Made by a program: the position numbers and the translations under genes
Assembly (NCBI GenBank): GCA_039654915.1
Contig: CM077597.1
Coordinates: forward strand, 58,680,001-58,744,000
Length of the DNA stretch: 64,000 nt
Origin: Aquilaria yunnanensis
Taxonomy: Eukaryota > Streptophyta > Magnoliopsida > Malvales > Thymelaeaceae
Reading direction: 5' to 3'
The notes under the pieces: model-generated
What the model was told of the DNA's origin: nothing
What the model saw: the letters and a program-made list of their open reading frames with translations, nothing else
Database searches by the model: none
In this document: positions 52,383 through 63,270 of the stretch, one piece after another
Position numbering within the stretch: the first letter of the stretch is position 1
Layout of the letters: each line of letters starts with the position of its first letter

Positions 52383-55111
52383 TGTTATAGCTGTCCTAGT
52401 GGAAAGCTAGTTGGGAACCCAATTTGAAGTTAACATACCAAGAAAAAGGCACGTTTATCAAAGTTCAATAAGTTTCGAGGAAGTAAAGGCACTAAATGAG
52501 GTTCAGGGATAAACGGTAATTTTGCATCCTGAAAAGCCGGGATAAGTCCCGGGTGTTTTAAAATGACTTTTTATAACTTAACTTTCAACATTAACCTAAA
52601 CTTGAAAAAAATAAACAAGAATTAATCAAGAATGACTAGGTTACCAAAAGAAGGGGACTTAATTGTAACTTTTTAAGTAGTTTGGTGGCTTGGGGTCAAA
52701 AAAGCCTATAAGTTGGTAAAGAAAGTGGAAGGCTGTGATTTTCATGATTCAACCCGAGCTCCCCCTTCTGTCTACCAATTCTCCATCAATTCAACGTCAA
52801 AATCAAGAGACTTTCGTGGAAATTGAGGCCACCAAGGATATACAAGCTACGGAAAGCTTGTTTCAAGCATGATTTCAAGTTTTTGGAGCTTAGAATGAAG
52901 TTTTCCACTATCCCCTATTTTTGATATGTGGTAACACTTGAGTTCTTGGTGAATTCTTGTTTATTAGATGTTTAGAAGCTTGAGTTTTGGTTAGGAAGCA
53001 AGGTTTTGATGTTTAGTGTCTATGTTTTTTATTGGAACTTAGGTGATACTTTGGTGAGCTTAGTTGATTGGAAAATAGATTGATTCTTGCTTGTTACTTG
53101 GAGTTGAGGTAAGGGAGTTATGTTCTCAAGCTTCATTAATGCTATTGGGTAGAGTTTGCTTGATGAAATCAACTAGTTTTAGCAATAGCATTAGTTAGTG
53201 GTTTGGTTTGATCATGGTGGACTAGTGTGTTTGGTTGATTGGAATGATGTTATAATGCATCATAGGAAGGCTTGTGATGGTTTATTGTGGTCTATGCAAC
53301 GTGTACTACACATGTGTGAAGTTTGAAGGCTATCCATGCATGTTTGATATGTTTAGAGAGTGTTCAAAGTTCATAGCAGAAAAATCGGAGATTTTCTAGG
53401 CATTTTTCAGGTTTGGTGATGCGTCGCCAATCGACACAAGTTCCCACAACACGTCGCCAAGACCTCAGAAATTGGTAGAACGTCGACAACTGTGGCAACG
53501 CGTCGCCAAAACAGCATTTGACACCTGATTTTGTTTTTAGCATAACTTTTCGCTCGAGTGTCCGATTGAGGTGATTCAAGATTCCACGTGGAGCTAAGAG
53601 GGAGTACTATCACTTCCAAATTTTAAAAACACTTAAAATGGCCCATTTTTAAAGTCATTTTAACTCAAAATTAAGGCAAGTTTTAAAGGAAATTATGGCC
53701 AAAATAGAGCACCATAAGTGGGTGCAAGGTTTAGTACCATTAGAAGCCTAGCTAAGACTTTGGATTTAAGGCTTCAATGTGGAAACCTTAGTGCACCTAG
53801 TCTACAAGGTCTCATGGGTGAAAGGTTTAGAACGCTTGCCGTTAGCCACGAGGTTGCAAGGTGAAACCTTAGTGCACCTAGTTGAGATCCCGAAGAACCC
53901 AGTACATGAATCCACCCATGATCATTACCACACCACTAGTGTGAACCAAGTATGGTGGATAGGAGAGCACAATGGATGAAGGCTTAGTGCACTTGTTGCC
54001 TAGCCAAGCTGTGCCTTGAGGTACAAGTGAAAGCGTAGTGCATCCATGGTAGGTTAATTATGTGGAGGCTTAGTACACAATTGACCTAGTCAAGTCTAAG
54101 GACTTGAGGCACTATGTGGAGGCCTAGTACACCCACTGGATTTTTTACAGCACATTGAGGAGCATCCACCATGTTGACCTACACAACAACAACTAAGGGA
54201 AGGTTACATTATTGCGTCAGTCAGTAAGCTACGGCTTGCTAGGAGCGAGTTAATGGCTAAAACTCGCTAGCATGGAGTGATGCCCCGTGAGGAGGACTAG
54301 GATGAGGAGAGGTCTTAAGGGACCTAGTTATATGTACATATATCAGAACCTTAGGCTGTATGTGCACACAGCAAGTTACATAAATTCTCATGTGTGAAGT
54401 CATCAGGATTTTCTTGCAGGTACATTGAAGATCCCTTACTAAGAATCTCAGATTCTCACTCTCTTACTTTTTGTTGTGGAAATTTAAGGGTTATTGAGCT
54501 AGCAACCATTAAGGGTTGTTGAGCTAGGCTTGTGAGCAGGTATTAAGTTTATTTGAACCTTCATGATTCCAGTTTATGGGGTGCTTGTTGGTTAAGTTAT
54601 GGTACTAACTATAGTTTTCTTTTTGGCCTATAGAGGCTAGTGAAGCATAAGGGAAGGCTTACGAAGCTTGCCACTAGGAGTTTGCTCTAAGGTGGAAGCT
54701 TAGTCTCAGATCTCAGTATAGTCATTCGGTGTATAGTTTTAATGCACTAGTTTGCCTACAATGGTCATGTTGAGTAATGTTACTCCAGAGTCGCTCTTGG
54801 GTGCGAGCATAGTCTACTCTTGTTTGGATGCTTGCGCACAATTGATTATGTGTAGTTAATTCCACTTAATTACTTTGAATGCTTTGATAGTTTTGATATT
54901 GTTTTATTAAATTATGTCATGGCAACATTTTAAGTATTGTTTCTTTATTTTATTGATTAAGTCAAAGCATAAATCCATGCATGATTGCGCAATAGGATTA
55001 AACAATTAGAAGCATGAAGGTTTTAACTAGTGCACATGTAATCAGTTAGCTAATTGCGACTAGCGTGGGACAAGTTCCCATAGGCTTCCTGGGCAGGCCC
55101 ATGAGGGGTCA
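52383..55111 (+). repeat. 5' LTR of family E (2729 bp)
   Basis: It begins TGTTATAGCTG and ends GAGGGGTCA. It contains decayed palindromes at 53413-53515 and, at 53781-54134, about six degenerate copies of GTGAAACCTTAGTGCACCTA. No gene is supported within it. Confidence 0.88.
53781..54134. repeat. Dispersed short repeats in the family E LTR
   Basis: Degenerate copies of GGAAACCTTAGTGCACCTAG lie near 53781, 53861, 53981, 54027, 54062 and 54116. The spacing is irregular (35-120 bp). The same words appear in the other E LTRs. Confidence 0.7.
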
Positions 55112-55121
55112 TGTTAGTTTT

Positions 55122-55133
55122 TGGTATCAGAGC
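55122..55133 (+). promoter_or_regulatory. Primer binding site of family E (initiator tRNA-Met type)
   Basis: An exact TGGTATCAGAGC lies ten bases after the LTR end. It proves the + orientation of this element. Confidence 0.92.
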
Positions 55134-58100
55134 TCGGTCATGGTCATTGGAGGCTAGGTACTAAGATCTATTGGTTTGTCCTTCTGCTAAGGTAATTAGT
55201 ACCAACCAACATCTGTGAGTTGTCGTATGGCTTTGGCTATAGGTTATAGTGGTTAAACTGGGTTAGGTTTGCTTTCAAATGCTAAGGTCCAATAAGGGAT
55301 CCTAGCAAAGTAGTTTGGCAACATTGGGGTAGTTGGTTTGTCTTACTTCCAGGTAAGGCAACACTTGAACCCACCAACTTGAATGGGTTTGGCTGCGCCG
55401 AAGAGGCTTAAGGATGCAATGACCTAAGTGGTAAGCACTTGGTCATGTAGGCTACAAGGTAATGAAGGGTAGCACTCTTGTACTTTTCTATTGAGAGTAT
55501 AAGCTTGAGGATAAGTTCCCCATGGCCTTGAGCTAGTATATGAGGATGTTGGACAATCTTTGAGGTGAGAACCAGTAAGTTGTGCAGGATGCAGTAGCTC
55601 TTGGAGGAGAGTTAGATGAGTTGAAGACATGAAACTATGAGGTGGAGGGTGGCTCATTCGACCTAGTAAGAGTAAAAGTAATACACATATAGTGCAAAGG
55701 TCAATTTTAGACCAAGGAATAATAGTGGATTCTAAGGTGAAGGGCAAGGCCTAGAAGTGTAAAGAGTGTATCACTCTTAGCTTACACCGATGAAGTGTTG
55801 CTAGCGGTTCAAGAGGTTATCAAACTAGTTTCAGTTTTGGGCTTGGTTAACTTAAGACCAGCCTAGAAAGTTTATCCCCAACAGTTGTTGGCACAAGGAG
55901 TTGGCCTAGTGCACCAGAGCAATAGTTGAGGTAGTTTGGTCAGTCATGTGGTCAAAGTAAGCAGCCACTAGCCAGATGTGAAAGGTAGCCATAGTGAACT
56001 CACGAGCAGTGCATAGCTTGTGTGAGGTAAGTTTTTAACCATTCACTAGTAGTCTAGTTACTTTGTTGGAGTTATGGCATTAGTTTATTGGCATAGTTTT
56101 GTTTTGCATGCTGGGTAGTAGTTTCGAGCAGGGTTAAGGGCTAACCCAAGTGCATTAAGACCTATGGATACACCAAGTATTGGGTTAGTGCCTGATCCCT
56201 CGGACCCACTTGCTAGTGTGTGGGCTTACATATGTGGAGGCTTAAATGCCTTAGATTGGAAAAGGTTCCAGGGTTTGGTAGGAAATCTTCTTACATGAGT
56301 TTGCTTAGTGGCCTAGTTGTTAGTGAATGACCGGCTACTCGAATGGATGAGTTCCTTAAAGACATCAACTAAAGGAGCAATTTAGTCTAATGTCGTACAG
56401 TTGAGTAGGTAAGTTTTTATTTAGATTCTAGCCAGTAATTTTAGTAGGTGAACGTACAAATGAGAAAGGAATAAGGAATTCATCTAAGGGTAAACTGATG
56501 GATAGGCTCGTTTGTCCATTAGCTATATGCCCTAGGGTTGAGCCAGTGAGAGTGGAAGCATTGCTAAGGTTTGATTTGATTACCTAAAGGCAATAAGAGG
56601 AACCAGACAATAGGAAGGATTGTCGTGGACCAGGGGATAGCGGATGACTTGAGCTCATCACCCCATGGTTAAGTGGAGTCAAAGGCCACTGAATTAATTC
56701 ATGGAAGAAGAGGGACTCGACTAGTGAAACTAGCTGAGTAGGTAAGGGACTAAGTCCTAAGTGGAACCAAGAACACTATGGTGATTGCTTGATGTTTATG
56801 TTAGTGCCAGTAAGCTAATGGAACATTGAAGTATCAATTTGGGATGCCTAAGTGATGCCAGAAAGAGGATACTTTGCCTTAACCCTATGGGGTAGTATCC
56901 GAGGAATGCCTGTGAGGGAGAAAGAGATCTAGTCATGAGGTGACTCACAAGCAGCCACAAGGTGAATTAATCTCCCACCTAGTAGAGTGTTATACTCAGT
57001 AATCAAAGTTCCAAGTGGAGTATAGGTACAGTTGTGCTCAAACATTTGTTTGATGGCTTCAGTAGTTGTCGTGACTACCAAAGTAGAGAGAAGTTAACAG
57101 TTTGATGCCTAGTCGATGAGGTTATTGGTTGAGTTATTTAAAGCTGAGAGTTAGAACATTTCATGTGACCCTAGTGCCTTTAAAAGGAAGGGCCCGTGAT
57201 TTGTAAGATTGGTTAAGGGCTAACGGGTGTGCTGAGTAAATTTATCAGTTTGACACATGGGTGACACAGTTTAGTCATGGTATGATAGTTGAATATTGAG
57301 AGTGAAGATGGTTCTTTGTAACCATAGTTAAGTGATTAAGAAGTCGATTAAGAATAAAAGGCACATTGGAGCCTAGTGAATGCGTTGAGGTGTCTACTCA
57401 ACTACTGATCCAAGGACACACCCAAGGAGCTAATCCGGTATGTGTAGGGTGTTGTGCCTAGAGTACAGGAAAGTGAAGAGACTAAGTGTGTAGGCTTTGG
57501 GCACCTAGAATACTCCGACTGAAGCAGCCGAAGTATCAAGACCTTTGACTTGGTTAGTTTCTCAATAGTTAAGTTTTAAGTGCTAGGTGGTCTGAGTTGA
57601 GGGCACACGGATAAGGCCCAAAGGTTGCTAGCTGCTTGGAGGTCTCGGCCCTCATGCCAAAAAGATTTTCTCTTATGGGCATGCAGGTGTAAGAGGCTCA
57701 AGAGTAATGAAACCAGTAGGGTGATGATGCTCGGGTGGTGTATGGGTATCTTGCCCAGTGCACCGGTATACGTGATGCATAGGGGCCATTCGAGGGGAGC
57801 ATTTGCAGACTTGTATTCTAGATTGGGCCGGGACTTACAACTCTCGGTACTTTATTCATTCAAAGAGACCTAGAATATAGTTGAGCTTGGAGCGGAGTAT
57901 GTCTCAAGACTGTTAGTAGTGTATGTGGGAAGGCCATAATACACTAGTGACACACTTAGCCTAGTAAAGGTTAGGAGTTGTTGAGTGCTAGACCAAGAGT
58001 AAGGAATTAATAGTGTAAAAGTTAGTGGACAAGTTGCACACTTGTTAAGCCAACTTACACTAAGGGATTTGGTAGCTGGCATTGGATGATTAACCTCGGG

Positions 58101-58715
58101 TAGAACTTTTTCTAGTGTGAGTGGTAACGGACAAGTTTAACTTGTTAAGTTATCTTACACTAGTAGGTTCTAGTATGGAGAAGTAAGTGAGGGAAGCCTG
58201 TTGGTGCTGAGCTTTTAGTAAAGCCTTAACAGTGTAAGGGTAGTGGACAAGCTTTTGAGAGCATGTTAAGCTATCTTACACTAAAGGACTCAGCATAAAG
58301 GTTACAGTGGAGGATTTGAGATCATTGGATTTGTTGGGACAGCTTGGACTAGTCAGCTGTGTTTTAGCAGTACTGTGTATTAATGTATGGAAAGGCCATG
58401 CCACAGTCTTCAAGAACAACATTGTGTGAATCTGTCCAGACTGGGTAAGGTCAGACTAGGTGGAGCGGTTAGTGAGCAACAATCAAAATATGGTTGAGAG
58501 TGAGCACAAAAGAATGGCATTAACCATAGTACTATACAAGACAGGGCTTGACTCAATTGCCTTAAGGGCATTAGCGGGATGAGTCTAGTAGTTTGTCACC
58601 AAGTGGGTTGTTGTGACTAACACCCCTTAGTAAGTTTGGTTAGGATGCGTTGGCACCATATCCTATGTTAATGTTCCTAAGGTGGGGAGATTGAATTTGG
58701 AGGACCAAATTCTCC
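55134..58715 (+). other. Non-coding internal region of family E
   Basis: About 3.6 kb with stops in all frames and no motif of gag, protease, reverse transcriptase, RNase H or integrase. The base composition is even, with many TTAGT and AAGTGG words. The last kilobase holds four inverted repeats (57917-58282). Either a heavily decayed autonomous element or a large derivative that never coded; the intact primer site and purine tract favour the second. Confidence 0.6.
57917..58282 (+). repeat. Series of four related inverted repeats before the family E 3' LTR
   Basis: The stems are TAGTGTAT/ATACACTA (57917-57946); TAGTGTAA with TTACACTA (58011-58062); CTAGTGT/ACACTAG (58112-58163); and AGTGTAAG/CTTACACT (58231-58282). 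The last three also share GGACAAG and TGTTAAG in their middles, so they are copies of one module of about 52 bp at spacings of about 100-120 bp. Confidence 0.85.
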
Positions 58716-58728
58716 AAGGTGGGGAGAA
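58693..58728 (+). promoter_or_regulatory. Polypurine tract of family E with a preceding stem
   Basis: AAGGTGGGGAGAA (58716-58728) abuts the LTR. GAATTTGG/CCAAATTC with a 4-base loop lies at 58693-58712. A second purine run, AAGGTGGGGAGA, occurs just before the stem. Confidence 0.8.
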
Positions 58729-60336
58729 TGTTATAGTTGTCATAGTGGAAAGCTAGTTGGGAACCTAATTTGAAGTTTACATAGCAAGAATAGGCAAGTT
58801 TATCAAAGTGCACTAAGCTCTGAGAAAGTAAAGGCCCTAAATGAGGTTCAGGGTCAAAACAGTAATTTTGCATCTTAAATAGCCGGGATAAGTCCCGGGT
58901 GTTTTAAAATGACTTTTTATAACTTAACTTTCAACCTTAACCCAAACTTGAAAAAAATAAACAAGAATTAATCAAGAATGACTAGGTTACCAAAAGAAGG
59001 GGACTCAATTGTAACTTTTTAAGTAGTTTGGTGGCTTGGGGTCAAATAAGCCTATAAGTTGGTAAAGAAAGCGGAAGGCTATAATTTTCAAGATTCAACC
59101 CGAGCTCCCCCTTCTGTCTACCAATTCTCCATCAATTCAACGTCAAAATCAAGAGACTTTCATGGGAATTGAGGCCACCAAGGATATACAAGCTATGGAA
59201 AGCTTGTTTCAAGCATGATTTCAAGTTTTTGGAGATTAGAACCAAGTTTTCCACTATCCCCTATTTTTGATATGTGGTAACACTTGAGTTCTTGGTGAAT
59301 TCTTGTTTATTAGATGTTTAGAAGCTTGAGTTTTGGTTAGGAAGCAAGGTTTTGATGTTTAGTGTCAACGTTTTTTATTGGAACTTAGGTGATACTTTGG
59401 TGAGCTTTGTTGATTGGAAAATAGATTGATTCTTGCTTGTTACTTGGAGTTAAGGTAAGGGAGTTATGTTTTCAAGCTTCATTAATGTTATTGGATAGAG
59501 TTTGCTTGATGAAATCAACTAGTTTTAGCAATAGCATTAGTTAGTGGTTTGGTTTGATCATGGTGGACTAGTCTGTTCGGCTTGGTTGGAATGATGTTAT
59601 AATGCATCATGGAAGGCTCGTGATGGTTTATTGTGGCCTATGCAATGTGTACAACACGCATTTGAAGTTTGAAGGCTATCCATGCATGTTTGATATGTTT
59701 GGAGAGTGTTCAAAGTTCATAGCAGTAAAACCGGAGATTTTCTGGGCATTTCGCAGGATTGGTGACACGTCGCCAATCCACATCAGTTCCCCCGATGTGT
59801 CGCCAAGACCTCAGAAATTGGCAGAACGTCAACAACTGCGGCAACGCGTCGCCAAGACATCATTTGGCACCCGATTTTGTTTTCAGCATAAGTTTTCGCT
59901 CGAGTGTCCGATTGAGGTGATTCAAGATTCCACATGAAGCTAAGAGGGAGTACTATCATTTACACATTTTAAAAACACTTAAAATGGCCCATTTTTAAAG
60001 TCATTTTAACTCAAAATTAAGGCAAGTTTTAAAGGAAATTGTGGCCACAATAGAGCACCATAGGTGGGTGCAAGGTTTAGTACCATTAGAAGCCTAGTTA
60101 AGAATTTGGATTTGAGGCTTCAATGTGGAAGCCTGAGTGCACCTAGTCTACAAGGTCTCATTGGTGAAAGGTTTAGAACCCTTGGCAACCTAGCCGTGCT
60201 GTTAGCCACGAGGTTGCAACGTGAAACCTTAGTGTAACTAGTTGAGATCCCGAAGAACCTAGTACATGAATCCACCCATGATTATTACCACATTGCTAGT
60301 GTGAACCAAGTATGGTGGATAGGGGAGCACCATGAA
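58729..60336 (+). repeat. Truncated 3' LTR of family E
   Basis: It starts TGTTATAGTTG and follows the 5' LTR colinearly to the equivalent of about 53970, then breaks at CACCATGAA, next to a 666-bp LTR. About 1.1 kb of its 3' part is missing. It includes decayed palindromes at 59760-59860. Confidence 0.88.
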
Positions 60337-61002
60337 TGTTGAACCAAGTTTAGGTGTCATTTCAAAGATAAGAAATAGATATACAACTTTTATGCTTTGA
60401 ATGTTGAGAAATCATGGCTGCATCAAGTTTCAATTTCAGCTTGAAGTTGAAGACACAAGCAAGAACCACCTAAGAAGACTATTTTGGGGTTTTTATGGCC
60501 AATCTTGTGTTGTAACGTATTTTATTTTATTTTTCTATTTATTTACATTATTTAGGATGTTATTTAGGCCATGGAAGTGATTCAAGTCACTTAGGATAAA
60601 TGGAATTCGCTGCACACCTTAAACATGTTTTAAAAGGGTGTAGGAATCCTAGTTTGACTAGGTTTTCTTGAGTCATTTGTAACTAGGTTTCCTAGGTGAC
60701 TTGGGCTGCGAATTTTACTGAGTCTTTTACCCTAGCTTAGGCCTATAAATAGACACATATTCTGGTTGTAAAAATAGCCTTGACATGAAATAATATTGCT
60801 AGTTTTGAGAGAAATTCTCTTTGGTTCTTTGTGGACTACCTTGCTACACAAGTGTGCTTGTGTTCTTGGTGTTCTATACTTCTTGTTTCTAATCACAGGT
60901 TGATTAGGGGTGGGGGTTTCAAACCTAGTCTTTCTCATGTCTTGTGGAGCTTGAATAACATCTTGGGCGCATTTCATGGTCTTTATACCATCGGGGTTCA
61001 CA
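60337..61002 (+). mobile_element. 666-bp solo LTR-like element without a target-site duplication
   Basis: The termini are TGTTGAACC and GGGGTTCACA, an imperfect inverted repeat. Inside are a TATA-like CTATAAATAG (60743-60752), a leader-like downstream part and no coding capacity; this layout suggests an LTR in + orientation. The left flank is ATGAA and the right flank TCAGC, which do not match, and the flanks are family E LTR pieces in opposite orientations. Alternatives are a short LTR element of the TRIM type or a piece of a longer unit. Confidence 0.55.
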
Positions 61003-62608
61003 TCAGCATCAGTCCGTGCCTAGTGAGTTCTGATCACTAACCCGCTCCTAGCAAGTCGGAGCTTACTGGATGCAATCATGTAGCCTTCCCATAGTCATTA
61101 TGCAAGAGAATTATGGTGGAACTTTGTAGACTAGGCTACAGGGCCTCATTGTTGTAGACTAGATGAACAAGGTTTCACCTTGTGACCTCGTGGCTACGGC
61201 ACGGCTAGGCCAACAAGGGTTCTAAACCTCTCACTTGAGCTAGTGGTAGCTAGTTATGTTTGTTTGCAACTCAGTTTCCTTGCTTGTTGCACAAGCAACC
61301 TTAAAACTCTGCAGAACTCAAGGAAACTCTTATATTTTGTGGGACTTTCAGAAGTCTCAGAGTACCCCTGAAATCCTTAGACCCCTAGGCACGCTAAGAA
61401 CCCCCTTAGGTCTCACTTGGATCACTTGAGCAAAATGTGAAAAATTCAACATTTCTGTCTGTGGCGACGCGTCGCCACAGTTGGTAACATTCTGAGACAC
61501 TTTTCTGGATTGGTGACAAGTCACTGGGGTCTACCTGTACTTGGCGACGCATCGCCAATCTGCAGAAATGCAGAAATTGGCGCATTTTGCTGCTATGAAC
61601 TTTGGACGATTCCTACACATATCAAACATGCATGGAATGCCTCCAAATTTCATACACACATAAAACATGTTGCATAGAACATAAACAACTATCACAAGCT
61701 TAGCTGTGATGTCTTGTAACATCAATCCAATCATCCCAATTCCTCTAGTCCACCATAATTCAACCAAAACCTTTAACTAATGCCATAGCTAAAACCACTC
61801 GAATTCTTCAAGCAAACTCAAGCTATTGGCATTAAATGAACTTGAAAACATATCTCCCTTACCTCAACTCCAAGTAACACGCAAGAATCAATCCCCTTTT
61901 TGTTCAACCAAGCTCACCAAAGTTCTACACAAGTTCCAATCCAAAAACAAAGCACTAATCATCAAAACTTCACTCTCTAACCAAAACCCAAGCTTCAAAC
62001 TAACTAACAAACATGAATTCAATCAAGAACACATCTCTTACCTCGTTCAAAAATAAGGGAAGTGGAAAAATATCCTTCCAAGCTTCAAAATCATGTTTTT
62101 AAGCTTGAAATGCACTCCTCCTAGCTTATATGCTTTGAATTGCACATCTTGACACCAAGATAACTTGATTCCAAGCTTAATTTGAGAGAGAAATGATTGA
62201 GGAAAGTATGAAAACGTGGTTATGGCAGCCTCCCCCATCTCTTTCCCTTCTTAAACCCTTACTTAGCATCAAGGTCACCAAGGTTTCAAGTTTAATGCAA
62301 TTAAGTCCCCCATCTTTGTAACTTAGTGATTCTTGATTAAATCCTTGTCTATTCTTTAAGTTTGAGTTAAGGTTGAAAGTGAAGTTATAAAAATTCATTT
62401 TAAAACACTCGAAACTCGTCCTGGCTATTCAGGATGCAAAATTACCATTTTGCCCCTGAACTTTGTTCAGTGCTTTATTCTTCTCGAAACTTAGTGAACT
62501 TTGCTAAACTTCTATATTCTTGCTATGTAAACCTAAATTAAGGTTCTAAACTTAATTTAAAACACTTTACCTTCCTCAAACATGCTTCCGACTAGAAGGG
62601 CCATAACA
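61003..62608 (-). repeat. Partial family E LTR in inverted orientation
   Basis: It runs from about GCATCAGTCC to GGGCCATAACA and matches the terminal 1.6 kb of the solo LTR at 2307-4811 in the same orientation. It is thus inverted with respect to 58729-60336. It carries a palindrome copy at 61462 and one near 61541. Its right end is a true LTR end, sitting in the integrase gene of chromovirus F with GAGAT as flank. Confidence 0.85.
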
Positions 62609-63265
62609 GAGATCCAAGATTTATAGATTGGTTTTGGAGTGCTTTTCACAATGTACTAGGTACCAAAATTGACCTGAGTACTACTTATCACTCTCAGACT
62701 GTGGGAAAACTGAAAGGGTAATACAGATATTGGAAGACATGCTCAGTAGCTGTGTTTTGGATTTCAAGGATGAATGGGACCAACACTTACAATTTGTGGA
62801 ATTTTCCTATAACAATAGTTATCAGAGCATCATTGGCATGGCACCTTATGAAGCATTACAATCAAGAAGGTGCATGACACCCCACTACTGGGTGGAAGCC
62901 TCAGATAGGCTAGAGTTGGGTCCTAAAATTTTTGGGAAAAGTATTGCCAAGATTAAGAAGTTTCAAGAAAGACTAAAGGCAGCCAAAGAAAGAACCATAG
63001 CCTATGTTAATAAAAGAAGAAGAGACTTGGAATTTGAGGTTGGTGACAAAGTTTGGTTGAAAGTTGCACCAACCAAAAGCACTGTCAGATTTGACAGAAT
63101 AACCAAGTTAGCTCCAAGATATATAGGTCCTTCTGATTTCTTAGACAGAGTTGGCAAGGTAGCATACAGGTTAGCTCTACAACCAGGTAGTCAAGTGTTC
63201 ATGATGTTTTTCACATCAGTATGCCTAAGAAGTGTCTGTTTGACAGAAAGCATGCTATTGTAGTA
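62609..63265 (+). pseudogene. Integrase core and C-terminal part of chromovirus F
   Basis: It begins within the catalytic core (DPRFIDWFWSAFHNVLGT) and continues with LEDMLSSCVLDFKDEWDQHL, FSYNNSYQSIIGMAPYEAL, the linker and [22 protein letters not shown]. One base is missing near 62708, which shifts the frame, and the end decays after FMMFFTS. The chromodomain is absent. It is most simply the continuation of F pol from 50291, with about 100 codons missing between. Confidence 0.82.
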
Positions 63266-63270
63266 GAAGA

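Larger units (their letters stand above)
52383..60336 (+). mobile_element. Family E element: long-LTR, non-coding retrotransposon with truncated 3' LTR
   Basis: The 5' LTR is 52383-55111, the primer site 55122-55133, the internal region about 55134-58715, the polypurine tract 58716-58728 and the 3' LTR from 58729, broken at 60336. I find no gag or pol in the 3.6-kb internal region on either strand, so it resembles a large non-autonomous derivative. The iMet primer and the motif before the purine tract, shared with element D, suggest it borrows or derives from Tekay-type chromoviruses. The left flank is CTTGG (52378-52382); the matching right flank is missing because of the truncation. Confidence 0.85.

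Noticed and set aside
60337..61002. A host promoter and first exon, suggested by the TATA box and the leader-like sequence.
   Set aside because: TG/CA-type inverted termini at both ends and absence of a coding frame fit an LTR better; both sides are transposon LTRs.
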